From contig NZ_QLTT01000001.1 of the NCBI RefSeq assembly GCF_003269295.1, forward strand, positions 1,693,635 through 1,757,634: 64,000 bases of DNA, given 5' to 3'. Both the position numbers and the translations under genes were made by a program. The stretch is from Lentzea atacamensis. Lineage in GTDB: Bacteria > Actinomycetota > Actinomycetes > Mycobacteriales > Pseudonocardiaceae. Shown here one piece after another: positions 35,143-43,274 of this stretch (positions within the stretch are counted from its first letter, which is position 1; every line of letters begins with the position of its first letter). The notes beneath the pieces were generated by a model. It was given only the letters and a program-made list of their open reading frames with translations, was not told the DNA's origin and did no database searches.

Positions 35143-36138
35143 TCAGGGCGCGGATTCGCGCACGATCAACGAGGTGGGCAGCACCAGCGGGTGGTCGGGC
35201 ATCGGCTGTCCCTCGAGCGTGGAGAGCAGCATCCGCGCGGCGGCGGCGCCCATCTCCTGCAGCGGCTGGCGGATCGTCGTCAGCCGGGGTTCGGTGTGTC
35301 CCGCGACCGGGACGTCGTCGAAGCCGACCACGGACACGTCACCGGGAACGGTCCTGCCTGCTTCCCGCAGCGCCCGCAGCACCCCGACCGCAGAGAGGTC
35401 GTTGTGCGCGAACACCGCGTCGAACGGGATGCCGCTCGCGATGAGCTTGTCGACGGCGAGCTCACCACCTTCCGTGGTGAAGTCGCCGTCGACCACGAGG
35501 TCCGGGTGCAGCGTCAGGCCCGCTTCCGCCAAAGCGAGCCGGAACCCGTCCAGCCTCGCCTGCGTGCACCCGAAGTGCGGTGGCCCGGTGACGACGGCGA
35601 ACCTGCGGCGACCGGCCGCGACGAGATGCCGTGCGACATCAGCGCCTCCCTGCCGGTTCGTCGTCGTCACCGAAGGGAACTCCGGGTGCGAGCCGCGATC
35701 GTCGATCATGACGACGGGCAGGCCGGCCCGGTAGAGCGTGGAGATGTAGTGCAGGGCGTCCGGCGGCTCGACGACCAGCAGCCCGTCGAAGGCGTTGGCG
35801 GACACGTGGTTCGCGAACTGGTTCAGCGACTCCGGCCCGCGGTTCAGCGTGTAGAGCAGCAGCCCGTACCCGTCGGCCTCGAGGGTGTCGACGATGCCCT
35901 GCATGACCTCACCCATCCAGGGCCAGGTGAGCGACGGCGCGAGCATGCCGACCGTGCGGGTGCGCCCCCGCGCCAGGCCGACCGCACGTGCGCTGGGCAC
36001 GTACCCGATCTCGTCGATGACCTTGCGGACGCGCTGCGCGGTCGTCGCGTCCACGTCCGGCTTACCGTTCAGCACACGTGACACGGTCGCTTTGGACACC
36101 TGGGCGCGTTGGGCGACCTCTGCGATCGTGACACGCAT
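35143..36138 (-). CDS. LacI-family repressor of beta-glucoside operon
   Basis: 331 aa. N-terminal HTH (3-22, TIAEVAQRAQVSKATVSRVL) and hinge helix (SARAVGLARGR), then a periplasmic-binding-protein-like sensor domain (about 60-328: TVGMLAPSLTWPWMGEVMQG, DGLLVVEPPD, VMIDDRGS, AVVTGPPHFGCTQARLDGFR, AVFAHNDLSAVGVLRAL, VPGDVSVVGFDDVP). It lies directly upstream of the transport operon in the same orientation. It is the obvious candidate to bind the GAGAGCGCTCTC palindromes; its own promoter, however, carries a different palindrome (AACCGGTT type). Confidence 0.92.
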   Translation of the reverse strand: MRVTIAEVAQRAQVSKATVSRVLNGKPDVDATTAQRVRKVIDEIGYVPSARAVGLARGRTRTVGMLAPSLTWPWMGEVMQGIVDTLEADGYGLLLYTLNRGPESLNQFANHVSANAFDGLLVVEPPDALHYISTLYRAGLPVVMIDDRGSHPEFPSVTTTNRQGGADVARHLVAAGRRRFAVVTGPPHFGCTQARLDGFRLALAEAGLTLHPDLVVDGDFTTEGGELAVDKLIASGIPFDAVFAHNDLSAVGVLRALREAGRTVPGDVSVVGFDDVPVAGHTEPRLTTIRQPLQEMGAAAARMLLSTLEGQPMPDHPLVLPTSLIVRESAP

Positions 36139-36162
36139 GCCGAACTTCCTTTCCGCCGCCTC

Positions 36163-36187
36163 TGGAACCGGTTCCGTAACCGGTTCC
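36163..36187. promoter_or_regulatory. Tandem AACCGGTT palindromes upstream of LacI gene
   Basis: GGAACCGGTTCC (36163-36174) and GTAACCGGTTCC (36176-36187) are adjacent, 25-49 bp upstream of the LacI start. Symmetric AACCGGTT sites are typical of another class of LacI-family operators. The rest of the 285-bp gap to the MOSC gene shows nothing I can name. Confidence 0.7.
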
Positions 36188-36423
36188 GACGAGGTGTGAC
36201 GGAGTCAACAGCCTGACGTGAGGATTAGTCAAGACTCTTACCCGGACTTCGTGGGAGCGTTTCCACGGCGGCGCACATCTCCGCAGCTCAGGCCCGATCG
36301 AGTGAACCGAATTGAGACGACTTGATCGAATCCGCGTTCCCGGTACCGCTCGGCCGAACGGCGCAGTCCCTGCCGCAAAAGGATCAGCCGGAAACGAGCT
36401 GATGATCGTGCAGAATCTCGGTC

Positions 36424-36963
36424 ATGGGGGTTGTCACGGCAGTGAGCCGCAGCGAGGGGTACACGTTCACCAAGCCCGTCCGTTCGAGCATCACGCTGCT
36501 CGAGGGCCTCGGCGTCGAGGGTGACGTGCACCAGGGCGTCACGGTGAAGCACCGGTCGCGGGTCAGGCAGGACCCGACGCAGCCGAACCTGCGCCAGGTC
36601 CACCTGATGCACGCCGAGCTGTTCGACGAACTGCGGGACAAGGGTTTCGCCGTCGAGCCGGGCGAGATCGGCGAGAACGTCACGACGCGCGGCATCGACC
36701 TGCTCGGCCTGCCCACCGGCACGCGGCTCCACCTCGGCGCGGAGGCGGTCGTCGAGGTGACCGGGCTGCGCAACCCGTGTGTCCAGATCGAGAACTTCTC
36801 GGCCGGGCTGCTCAAGGAGGTCGTGAGCAAGGGTCCCGACGGCGAGCTGATCCGGCGCGCGGGAATCATGTCGGTCGTGCTCGTGGGTGGCGTGGTGCGC
36901 CCCGGCGACGAGATCCGGGTGGAGCTGCCGCCGGAGCCGCACCGGCCGTTGGAGAAGGTTTAG
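36424..36963 (+). CDS. MOSC domain protein
   Basis: 179 aa. MOSC (molybdenum-cofactor sulfurase C-terminal) fold: GLGVEGDVHQGVTVKHRSRV, QPNLRQVHLMHAELFDEL, GEIGENVTTRGIDLLGLPTG, and the conserved Cys in TGLRNPCVQIENF. Stand-alone MOSC proteins in this class resemble YiiM/YuaD, involved in molybdenum-cofactor sulfur chemistry or detoxification of N-hydroxylated compounds. The TAG stop forms the left edge of an inverted-repeat element. Confidence 0.85.
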   Translation: MGVVTAVSRSEGYTFTKPVRSSITLLEGLGVEGDVHQGVTVKHRSRVRQDPTQPNLRQVHLMHAELFDELRDKGFAVEPGEIGENVTTRGIDLLGLPTGTRLHLGAEAVVEVTGLRNPCVQIENFSAGLLKEVVSKGPDGELIRRAGIMSVVLVGGVVRPGDEIRVELPPEPHRPLEKV

Positions 36964-37076
36964 GGCCTGTATCGAAGTCCCGTTCGATGAGAGTCGCGCC
37001 TGAGGTGGCCCCTGGCGTGCCCCCGGAGCCACCTCAGGCCCGGCTATCGCGAACATGGACTTCGATACAGGCTCTA
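36961..37076. mobile_element. 112-bp MITE-like inverted-repeat element flanked by TA
   Basis: Outer arms GGGCCTGTATCGAAGTCC (36963-36980) and GGACTTCGATACAGGCTC (37057-37074) match at 17 of 18 positions; an inner 12-bp perfect repeat (36998-37009 and 37028-37039) forms a second stem. TA dinucleotides flank the element. No transposase frame fits inside. Ends starting G(A/G)GCCTGT resemble IS5-family termini (inference). It supplies the stop codons of both converging genes and could also act as a bidirectional terminator. Confidence 0.65.
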
Positions 37077-37943
37077 GTACCGCAGGCGGTGGTGCAGCGC
37101 CCATGCGCCGGCCCCGACGACCAGAGCGACCAGTGCCAGGAACAGGCCGGCCTCGATCGCCTGGAACGACCAGAACCGGTCGTCCGGCTGGAACCCGACG
37201 CGGCGCACGACTCCCTGCGCGCGCATGCATTCAGGAATGTTCGTGGTGGTGCAGGCGGCGGGCGAGAACGCGACGGGGTTGCCCGCAGCGTCCACATAGG
37301 ACGAGCTGACCACCCAGGCACCGGCGGGCGTCTGGCCGTCCGTCGACGTGACCGGCGTCGCGTAGGCAGGGCGCAGCGCGTTGCCCACCAGCACGAGCAG
37401 CGGAACGTACGACATCACGGTGATGACCATGGCGGCCAGCGTGTTGCGCACCATCAGGCCGACGGTCGCGCTGAGAGCGAAGGCCAGCGCCGTGTAGGCC
37501 CCGAGGGTGAGGCCCTCGATCTCGAACGTCGGCGTCACCAACCGGCCACCGAACATCACGGCCCGCAACGGCGCGGACGCCCACGAGTTGAGCAGTCCGA
37601 GCAGGGTCATGCCGGCGATGACCGGCAACCCCGCCACCACGATCTTGCTGGCCCACCACCGGGTCCGGCCGATCGACTGGGTCAGGCTGAACACGTGCGT
37701 CCCGTGTTCGATCTCGCGGCCGAAGAGCGGCCCGCCGATGACCGCGCCGAGCAGCACCGGCAGCGCGAGCAGCACGAGACGCAGGTAGTTGACGTACATG
37801 CCGTACCGGTCGTCGACGAGCTGATCATCGGTGATCGACTGCGCGTCGAACCGCACGAACGTCATCACCGCGGCCAGTGCGGCGATGATGCCGAGGCTCA
37901 GCAGGATCTGCAGCCGTTGCTGCCGCCACGCCACCCAGATCAT
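37074..37943 (-). CDS. ABC-2-type transporter permease
   Basis: 289 aa from ATG 37943 (ATGA overlap with the ATPase). About six helices: ILLSLGIIAALAAVMTFV, LVLLALPVLLGAVIGGPLFG, VVAGLPVIAGMTLLGLL, LGAYTALAFALSATVGLMV, MVITVMSYVPLLVLVG, and a C-terminal helix. The motif REIEHGTHVFSLTQSIGRTRWWASK is typical of ABC-2 permeases in GntR-linked operons. An extracytoplasmic loop has two Cys (AACTTTNIPECM). Its stop codon lies in the MITE-like element, so its C-terminus may have been altered by that insertion. Confidence 0.86.
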   Translation of the reverse strand: MIWVAWRQQRLQILLSLGIIAALAAVMTFVRFDAQSITDDQLVDDRYGMYVNYLRLVLLALPVLLGAVIGGPLFGREIEHGTHVFSLTQSIGRTRWWASKIVVAGLPVIAGMTLLGLLNSWASAPLRAVMFGGRLVTPTFEIEGLTLGAYTALAFALSATVGLMVRNTLAAMVITVMSYVPLLVLVGNALRPAYATPVTSTDGQTPAGAWVVSSSYVDAAGNPVAFSPAACTTTNIPECMRAQGVVRRVGFQPDDRFWSFQAIEAGLFLALVALVVGAGAWALHHRLRY

Positions 37944-38785
37944 GCCGCCACCTTCTTCGCGGAACGCAGGTAGGCCAGAGCCAGTTCTTCGAGCGACGGC
38001 TCGTTGTTGTCCCAGCCGGGGACGTCGGGGGTGCGGGCGAGCACGGTCGCCTGACGCCCGGTCGTGCGCGCCTCCACGACGCCGTCCGGCAGCACGAGCT
38101 CCCGTGAGCCGACCAGAACCCGGTGCTGCGTCAGCAGATCCTCGACGTCTCCCTGCAACCGGACCTGTCCGTCGGCGAGCAGCAGCAGGTGGTCGCACAC
38201 CCCGTCGAGGTCGGCGATCACGTGCGAGGACAGCAGCACCGTCATGCCCGTCTCGGCGACTTCGGCCAGCACGGTGTGCATGACCTCCTGCCGTGCGATG
38301 GGATCGAGGTCGGCCAGCGGTTCGTCGAGCATCACCAGCTCGGGGCGCCTGCCCATCGCGATGGCGAGCGCGACCCGCGTGCGCTGCCCGCCGGACAACG
38401 TGCCGACCTTGGCGCCGAACGGCACGTCCGCCTCACGCACGAGACGCCGGGCGTACTGGTCGTCCCAGCCGGGGTTCAGCTTCGCTCCCGCCCTCAGCAT
38501 CTCGTCGACGGTGAACCCCTTGTACAGCGGCTTGTCCTGTCCCAGGAAGGCGAGGTGCCGGTTCGCGCCGTGCTTGCCGGGCGCCTGCCCCAGCACGTGG
38601 ATCTCCCCGCTCGTCTGGCGCTGCAGGCCGGTGGCGATGCGCATGAGCGTGCTCTTGCCCGCCCCGTTGGGGCCGATCAGGGCCGCGATCCGGCCGGCGG
38701 GCAGCTGGAACGTGCAGTCGCGCAGCCCCCAGCCGCGCCGGTAGCGCATGGTGAGCGCCATCGCGTCGAGCGCGATCGTGGTCAA
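37940..38785 (-). CDS. ABC transporter ATP-binding protein
   Basis: 281 aa. Walker A GPNGAGKST, signature LSGGQRTR, Walker B VMLDEPLADLD, H-loop VLLSSHVIADL. C-terminal accessory region with LVGSRELVLPDGVVEARTTG. ATGA overlaps join it to the GntR gene upstream and permease downstream, a compact regulator-ATPase-permease operon of the same design as the one at 22.6-24.5 kb. Confidence 0.93.
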   Translation of the reverse strand: MTTIALDAMALTMRYRRGWGLRDCTFQLPAGRIAALIGPNGAGKSTLMRIATGLQRQTSGEIHVLGQAPGKHGANRHLAFLGQDKPLYKGFTVDEMLRAGAKLNPGWDDQYARRLVREADVPFGAKVGTLSGGQRTRVALAIAMGRRPELVMLDEPLADLDPIARQEVMHTVLAEVAETGMTVLLSSHVIADLDGVCDHLLLLADGQVRLQGDVEDLLTQHRVLVGSRELVLPDGVVEARTTGRQATVLARTPDVPGWDNNEPSLEELALAYLRSAKKVAA

Positions 38786-39165
38786 CGTCCTTCTCCTTCG
38801 TAGTGGAGATCAAGCTCTGCTTTGACGAGTGCCTCGACGTACTCGCGGTCGAGTCCGTCCGCCAGCGCCCGCTTCATCCACCCGGCCAGTTCCGCACGCA
38901 ACCCGTCCGCGTCCGGCTGCACCGGCGCGGCGGACACGAACGTCCCCACTCCGCGCCGCCCCTCGGCGAGCCCCTCGTGTTCCAGCTCCCGATACGCCTT
39001 CAGCACGGTGTTCGGGTTGATCGAGGTCGTGGCCACGACCTCCTTCACCGTGGGCAGCTGGTCTCCCGGCAGCAACAACCCGAGTCGCAGCGCGTGTCTC
39101 GTCTGGTTGACCAGCTGCTGGTAAGCGGGCACGCCGGAGCGGCGGTCGATCCGGAACTCGATCAC
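38782..39165 (-). CDS. GntR-family repressor, YtrA subfamily
   Basis: 127 aa, GTG start. Winged helix at about 10-78 (VPAYQQLVNQTRHALRLGLL, PTVKEVVATTSINPNTVLKA, AEGRRGVGTFV) and a 45-residue helical tail. Same subfamily as the regulator at 24.2 kb, but only moderately similar, so not a recent duplicate. An A/T-rich palindrome 15 bp upstream is the likely operator. Confidence 0.92.
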   Translation of the reverse strand: MIEFRIDRRSGVPAYQQLVNQTRHALRLGLLLPGDQLPTVKEVVATTSINPNTVLKAYRELEHEGLAEGRRGVGTFVSAAPVQPDADGLRAELAGWMKRALADGLDREYVEALVKAELDLHYEGEGR

Positions 39166-39179
39166 CCTTGCCTCTTTAT

Positions 39180-39195
39180 CTAGTTAACTAGTTAA
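39180..39195. promoter_or_regulatory. YtrA-type operator of second ABC operon
   Basis: CTAGTTAACTAG (39180-39191) overlapping TTAACTAGTTAA (39184-39195): two interlocked perfect 12-bp palindromes directly upstream of the GntR start, strikingly A/T-rich for the region. Confidence 0.75.
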
Positions 39196-39244
39196 ACCAC
39201 TATCTACTGCGCAGCGGTGTGCCGTCAAGATGTCGCGGAAGGAC

Positions 39245-39982
39245 TCAGTCGACGCCGAAGTGTCCGTCGAGGATCACCGAGATCGTTCGCGGCTTCTCGA
39301 CCACGGCCAGGTGCGCCGCGTCCCCGACGATGTAGAGGTCGGAGTCCGGCAGCTCGTCCGCGATGTGCCGCGCGCACTCCGGCGGCGTCGCGTGGTCCTG
39401 CGCCGCGGCGATCACCACGGTCGGCACGTCGATCTTCACGAGGTCCGGCCGCAGGTCCATGTCCCGGACCGCTTCGGCACAGGCGATGTAGGACGGCACG
39501 TCCACTTTCAGCAGTTCCGCGCGGAAGTGGGCGACGACCGCCGGCGAGAACGCGGGGGTGAACCAGCGCGAGACGATCGTGTCCGCGACGGGCTCCATCC
39601 CGAAGTCGCGCAGGATGCCGATCCGTTCGTCCCAGCCGGACTTGTCCGGGTGCCAGGCCGTCGTGCACACGAGCGCGAGCCGCGAGATCCGGTCGGTGTG
39701 CGCCGCGAGCCACATCCCGACCATCCCGCCCAGTGACACGCCGCAGTAGTACACCTGGCGCAGTTCCAAGTGGTCCAACAGGTCCACGACGTCCGCCGCG
39801 AGAGTTTCGATCGTGCAGGGGCCGGACACCGGCGCGCTCGAACCGTGACCGCGGTGGTCGAAGCGCAGCAGCCGGAACGGGAGCGAGAACTCGCGCCACA
39901 GCTCGGTGGTGGTGCCGAGTGCGTTGCCCAGCACCAGCACCGGTGCGTCGTCCGGGCCGGTCAGCGTGTGATGCGGGATCAC
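39245..39982 (-). CDS. Alpha/beta hydrolase, 3-oxoadipate enol-lactonase-like (PcaD-like)
   Basis: 245 aa. Oxyanion segment LVLGNALGTTTELWRE, FDHRGHGSSAP, nucleophile S83 (CGVSLGGMVG), Asp in AAAQDHATPP and His in GDAAHLAVVEKP. The pattern LGNxLGTTTxxW...GVSLGGMV is that of PcaD, which opens 3-oxoadipate enol-lactone in the beta-ketoadipate pathway. No other pca genes are next to it, so the substrate assignment is provisional. Confidence 0.83.
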   Translation of the reverse strand: MIPHHTLTGPDDAPVLVLGNALGTTTELWREFSLPFRLLRFDHRGHGSSAPVSGPCTIETLAADVVDLLDHLELRQVYYCGVSLGGMVGMWLAAHTDRISRLALVCTTAWHPDKSGWDERIGILRDFGMEPVADTIVSRWFTPAFSPAVVAHFRAELLKVDVPSYIACAEAVRDMDLRPDLVKIDVPTVVIAAAQDHATPPECARHIADELPDSDLYIVGDAAHLAVVEKPRTISVILDGHFGVD

Positions 39983-40160
39983 CGGGGGTCACCTCCTCAC
40001 TCAACGGTGCGAGTCTGCAGGGTGTTTTCCCAGGCCGCACCCCGAATCCACCTCGATCAGCGCTGACGGGCTCGGCCGTAAGCGTGACGGGGCCCCGGGA
40101 AACGGCGAATGGACGGGAACCGCTTCGCGTCCCACCACAAACCACCGGCCTGGCCCCCAG

Positions 40161-40177
40161 CCGTAACACTGTTACGG
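40161..40177. promoter_or_regulatory. Perfect 17-bp palindrome upstream of MEDS/ATPase gene
   Basis: CCGTAACACTGTTACGG, 48 bp upstream of the start of the MEDS/ATPase regulator. A strong candidate operator in an otherwise unremarkable 243-bp gap. Confidence 0.6.
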
Positions 40178-40225
40178 GGAGCAGAATGAGGGCTTGTCTG
40201 CGCCACCGAGCCCACCGGGAAGCCG

Positions 40226-41125
40226 ATGAACTCCGTTGCTCCGTTCGCACACGAAGCCCTGTTCTACCGGGGCGAGGACGAGTTCCTCGCCGGTACGGCC
40301 AGATTCGTCGCGGACGGCGTGAGCAGAGGCGAACCCGTGCTGGTCGCGGTACCGGAGGCGAGGATCGTCCTGTTGCGCGAGCGCCTGGGCGACCAGGCCG
40401 ACCAGGTGCACTTCATCGACATGACCGAGGCGGGCCGCAATCCCGGCCGGATCATCCCCGGCGTGCTGATGGCCTTCAGCGCGAGCGCCCCGCAGAGCCG
40501 GGTCCGCATGGTGGGGGAACCGGTGTGGCCGGGCCGCAGCGAGCTCGAGTATCCGGCGTGCGTGCAGCACGAGGCGTTGATCAACACGGCGTTCGAAGGG
40601 CGCAGGGGCACGCTGCTGTGCACGTACGACGCGGCGTCCCTGCCCGATCACGTGCTGGAGGACGCCATGCGCACGCACCCGGTGATCATCGACGGCTCCA
40701 AACGGTTCGCGAGCGAGTGGTACACCGACCCGGCCCGCCTGGCCGACATCTACAACGTCCCGTTACCGCCGCCGCCCAGTTCCGCGGAGCAGCACAACTT
40801 CTCCGTCGGCACGCTCGCACACATGCGCAAGGTCGTGACGGCGTACGCGAACTGGTTGCGCCGCGAACAAGTCGACGATCTGGTGCTCGCCGTGAACGAG
40901 CTCGCGACGAACAGCATCCTGCACGCGTCCGGGCGCGGGGTGCTGCGGATGTGGCGGGAGGGCGACACCGCTGTGTGTGAGGTGAGCGACTCGGGCAAGG
41001 GACTCCCACCCTCGTTCACCGGTCTGTCGGGCTTCGGGATCGTGATGGTGAACCTGTTGTGTGACCTGGTTCGCACCCACACGAGTCACAGCGGCACCAC
41101 CGTTCGGGTGTACTTGGGGCCGTAG
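40226..41125 (+). CDS. MEDS sensor plus HATPase anti-sigma-type regulator
   Basis: 299 aa. N-terminal MEDS domain (about 5-165: PFAHEALFYRGEDEFLAGTA, RVRMVGEPVWPGR, HEALINTAFEGRRGTLLCTY, THP), named for methanogen/methylotroph DcmR sensory proteins and common in actinomycetes. C-terminal HATPase_c_2 (about 195-298: DLVLAVNELATNSILHASG, EVSDSGKGLPP, GFGIVMVNLLCD) without a phospho-accepting His, as in RsbW-like anti-sigma kinases. Together this is the RsbA-type layout. A perfect palindrome lies 48 bp upstream. No sigma-B-like gene is adjacent. Confidence 0.9.
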   Translation: MNSVAPFAHEALFYRGEDEFLAGTARFVADGVSRGEPVLVAVPEARIVLLRERLGDQADQVHFIDMTEAGRNPGRIIPGVLMAFSASAPQSRVRMVGEPVWPGRSELEYPACVQHEALINTAFEGRRGTLLCTYDAASLPDHVLEDAMRTHPVIIDGSKRFASEWYTDPARLADIYNVPLPPPPSSAEQHNFSVGTLAHMRKVVTAYANWLRREQVDDLVLAVNELATNSILHASGRGVLRMWREGDTAVCEVSDSGKGLPPSFTGLSGFGIVMVNLLCDLVRTHTSHSGTTVRVYLGP

Positions 41126-41186
41126 ACAGTCGCCGCCATCTCATAGAAATGCGCCTGACACGCGAACCTGGTTGCCTGGCACATCT

Positions 41187-42476
41187 ATGACGGACCACCT
41201 TTCCCCCCTCGACATCGCTTTCCTCGCCATGGAGGGCAACAGCAACCCGTTGCACCTCGGCGCGGTGGCGACCTTCGCGCCCGCCACGCCGGTGCATCCG
41301 GCTCGCATCGCCGCCGTGTTGTGCGAACGCGCGCTGGAGATCCCGCGCCTGCGCCAACGCGCCCGCACCTCGTTGCTGGGCGGCGCGCGCTGGGTGGAAG
41401 ATCCCGGCTTCGCAGCAGAGGATCACGTCTTCACGCACCACGTGCGCGGCCGGGAACGCTTCGCCACCTTGGTCTCCCACCTCATGGCGCAGCCGCTGGA
41501 CCTCGCGCGCCCGCCGTGGGAGCTGCACGTCGTCACCGGTCTGGCCGGTGGGCGGTTCGCGGTCGTGGCCAAGCTGCACCACGCGTTGTGCGACGGCATG
41601 AAAGCCGTTGGCCTGGGCCTGCAGCTGTTCGACGCGTCACGGCTGTCCATTCCGGACGCTCCGGCGCCGCCCGCGAGGTCGATCATCCCGTCGCTGCGCG
41701 GGATCAAGGACACGCTCGACATCGCCTCGTCGGTGCTGATGAACACCCGCCCGCCGACGTTGAACTCGCCGGTCCTCACGTCGTCGACCCGTCCGCGCCG
41801 CGTGGTGATGTCACGCCTGGATCTCGCGGACGTGCACCGAATTCGCCGGGCACACGGCGGCACGGTGAACGACGTGTTGCTGGCGCTGGTCACCGGTGTG
41901 TTGCGGCACTGGCTGTCCGCGCACGGCAGCGCCACTCCGTCGTCCGTGGTTCGCGCGTTGATTCCGGTTAACCAGCGCTCACGCTCCGGCGACGCCGCCG
42001 CCGGCAACCAGATCTCCGGCTTCCTGGTGTCGCTGCCGGTCGGCGAGCCGGACCCGGTCGAGCGCCTGCGCTGCGTCCGGGAACAGATGGAGTCGGCCAA
42101 GGCCGCCGGACCCGATCGCGGCGCGGGCGCGTTGCCGCTGCTCGCCGACAAGGTGCCACCGCTGGTGCACCGCCTGGCCGCGCCCGTCGCCGCCCGGTGC
42201 GCACCGCTGCTGTTCGACACGCTGGTGACGTCGGTGCCGCTGCCGTCCGTGCCGCTGTCCCTGGACGGCGCCGCGTTGTGCGAGCTGTACCCGGTGGCGC
42301 CAGTGGCTCCAGGACACGCGGTGGGCGTCGCGCTGTCCGTGTACCGGTCCTCTGTGCACGTCTGCCTGCACACCAACCAGTCGTGGATGTCCGACGCGCA
42401 GTGGCTCGACGGTGTGCTGCGCCGCGAGCTGGCGTCCCTTCAGGACGCGCGCGAGCTTGTGGGTTTGCCGAGGTAG
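41187..42476 (+). CDS. Wax ester synthase / diacylglycerol acyltransferase (WS/DGAT)
   Basis: 429 aa from ATG 41187. N-terminal LSPLDIAFLAMEGNSNPLHLGAV matches the family's opening; catalytic HHxxxDG is HHALCDG (H131-G137); VNDVLLALVTGVLRHWL and LIPVNQRS are further family blocks. It esterifies long-chain alcohols or diacylglycerol with acyl-CoA to make wax esters or triacylglycerol for storage. It may be linked metabolically to the PlsC-type acyltransferase at 8.5 kb. No Shine-Dalgarno is obvious. Confidence 0.93.
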   Translation: MTDHLSPLDIAFLAMEGNSNPLHLGAVATFAPATPVHPARIAAVLCERALEIPRLRQRARTSLLGGARWVEDPGFAAEDHVFTHHVRGRERFATLVSHLMAQPLDLARPPWELHVVTGLAGGRFAVVAKLHHALCDGMKAVGLGLQLFDASRLSIPDAPAPPARSIIPSLRGIKDTLDIASSVLMNTRPPTLNSPVLTSSTRPRRVVMSRLDLADVHRIRRAHGGTVNDVLLALVTGVLRHWLSAHGSATPSSVVRALIPVNQRSRSGDAAAGNQISGFLVSLPVGEPDPVERLRCVREQMESAKAAGPDRGAGALPLLADKVPPLVHRLAAPVAARCAPLLFDTLVTSVPLPSVPLSLDGAALCELYPVAPVAPGHAVGVALSVYRSSVHVCLHTNQSWMSDAQWLDGVLRRELASLQDARELVGLPR

Positions 42477-42497
42477 AACGACGGGCAAACCTGGCGC

Positions 42498-43274
42498 ATG
42501 GGCAACACCGTGGTCCTCGACGTGGACGGAACCCTGGTCGACACCAACTACCACCACACGGTGGCGTGGCTGCGAGCCTTCCGCAGCGTCGACGTCACCG
42601 TGCCCGCGTGGAAGGTGCACCGCTCCATCGGCATGGGCGGCGACCGCCTGGTGGCCGCCGTGGCGGGCGACCAGGTGGAGCGGTACCACGGCGACGCGGT
42701 GCGCGACGCGTGGGAACGGTGCTTCGACGAGATGATCGACGAGGTCCAGCCCCTCGAAGGCGCGCACCGGCTGGTCCGCGCCGCCACCGACCTGGGCCTG
42801 GCCGTCGTCCTCGCGAGCTCGGGCAAGCGCAAGCACGTCGAGCACTACCTGAAGCTGATCGACCCCGGCGACGTGGCGTGGACGTCAGCCGACGACGTGG
42901 AGGACTCGAAGCCGGCGCCAGACCTGATCGAGGTGGCGCTGCGCGAGGTGAAGGGCTCCCGCGCGGTCGTCATCGGCGACTCGGTGTGGGACTGCGAGGC
43001 CGCCGGGAGGGCAGGGTTGCCGTCGATCGGGCTGCTGACCGGCGGGTTCGGGGAGGACGAGCTGGTCGACCGCGGGGCTTCTGCGGTGTACGCGGACCTG
43101 GACACGTTGCGGGCGGAGCTGACGGACCTGCCTTCGCCGAGTTCGAGGAGCCGAGCGCCTGAAGGCTCAGGGCCGGGGCGTGTCCGACTTCTTGGGCGGC
43201 TTGTTGCCAGGCTTGCTCGGCCGAGCCGGATCCTCACTCGGCTTCTCCGTCGGCACCACGCTCGACACCGGTGA
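42498..43274 (+). CDS. HAD-superfamily hydrolase (beta-phosphoglucomutase/Gph type)
   Basis: 258 aa. HAD motif I LDVDGTLVDT (D8, D10), motif II VLASSGKRKHVE, motif III Lys and motif IV VIGDSVWDCEAAGRAG. Cap domain at about 18-85. The catalytic domain should end near residue 215. The last 40 residues (SRSRAPEGSGPGRVR, LLGRLVARLARPSRILTRLL) are basic and lie wholly within the 108-bp overlap with the converging kinase gene, so they look like run-on sequence and not a domain. Phosphatase for a small phosphometabolite. Confidence 0.85.
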   Translation: MGNTVVLDVDGTLVDTNYHHTVAWLRAFRSVDVTVPAWKVHRSIGMGGDRLVAAVAGDQVERYHGDAVRDAWERCFDEMIDEVQPLEGAHRLVRAATDLGLAVVLASSGKRKHVEHYLKLIDPGDVAWTSADDVEDSKPAPDLIEVALREVKGSRAVVIGDSVWDCEAAGRAGLPSIGLLTGGFGEDELVDRGASAVYADLDTLRAELTDLPSPSSRSRAPEGSGPGRVRLLGRLVARLARPSRILTRLLRRHHARHR

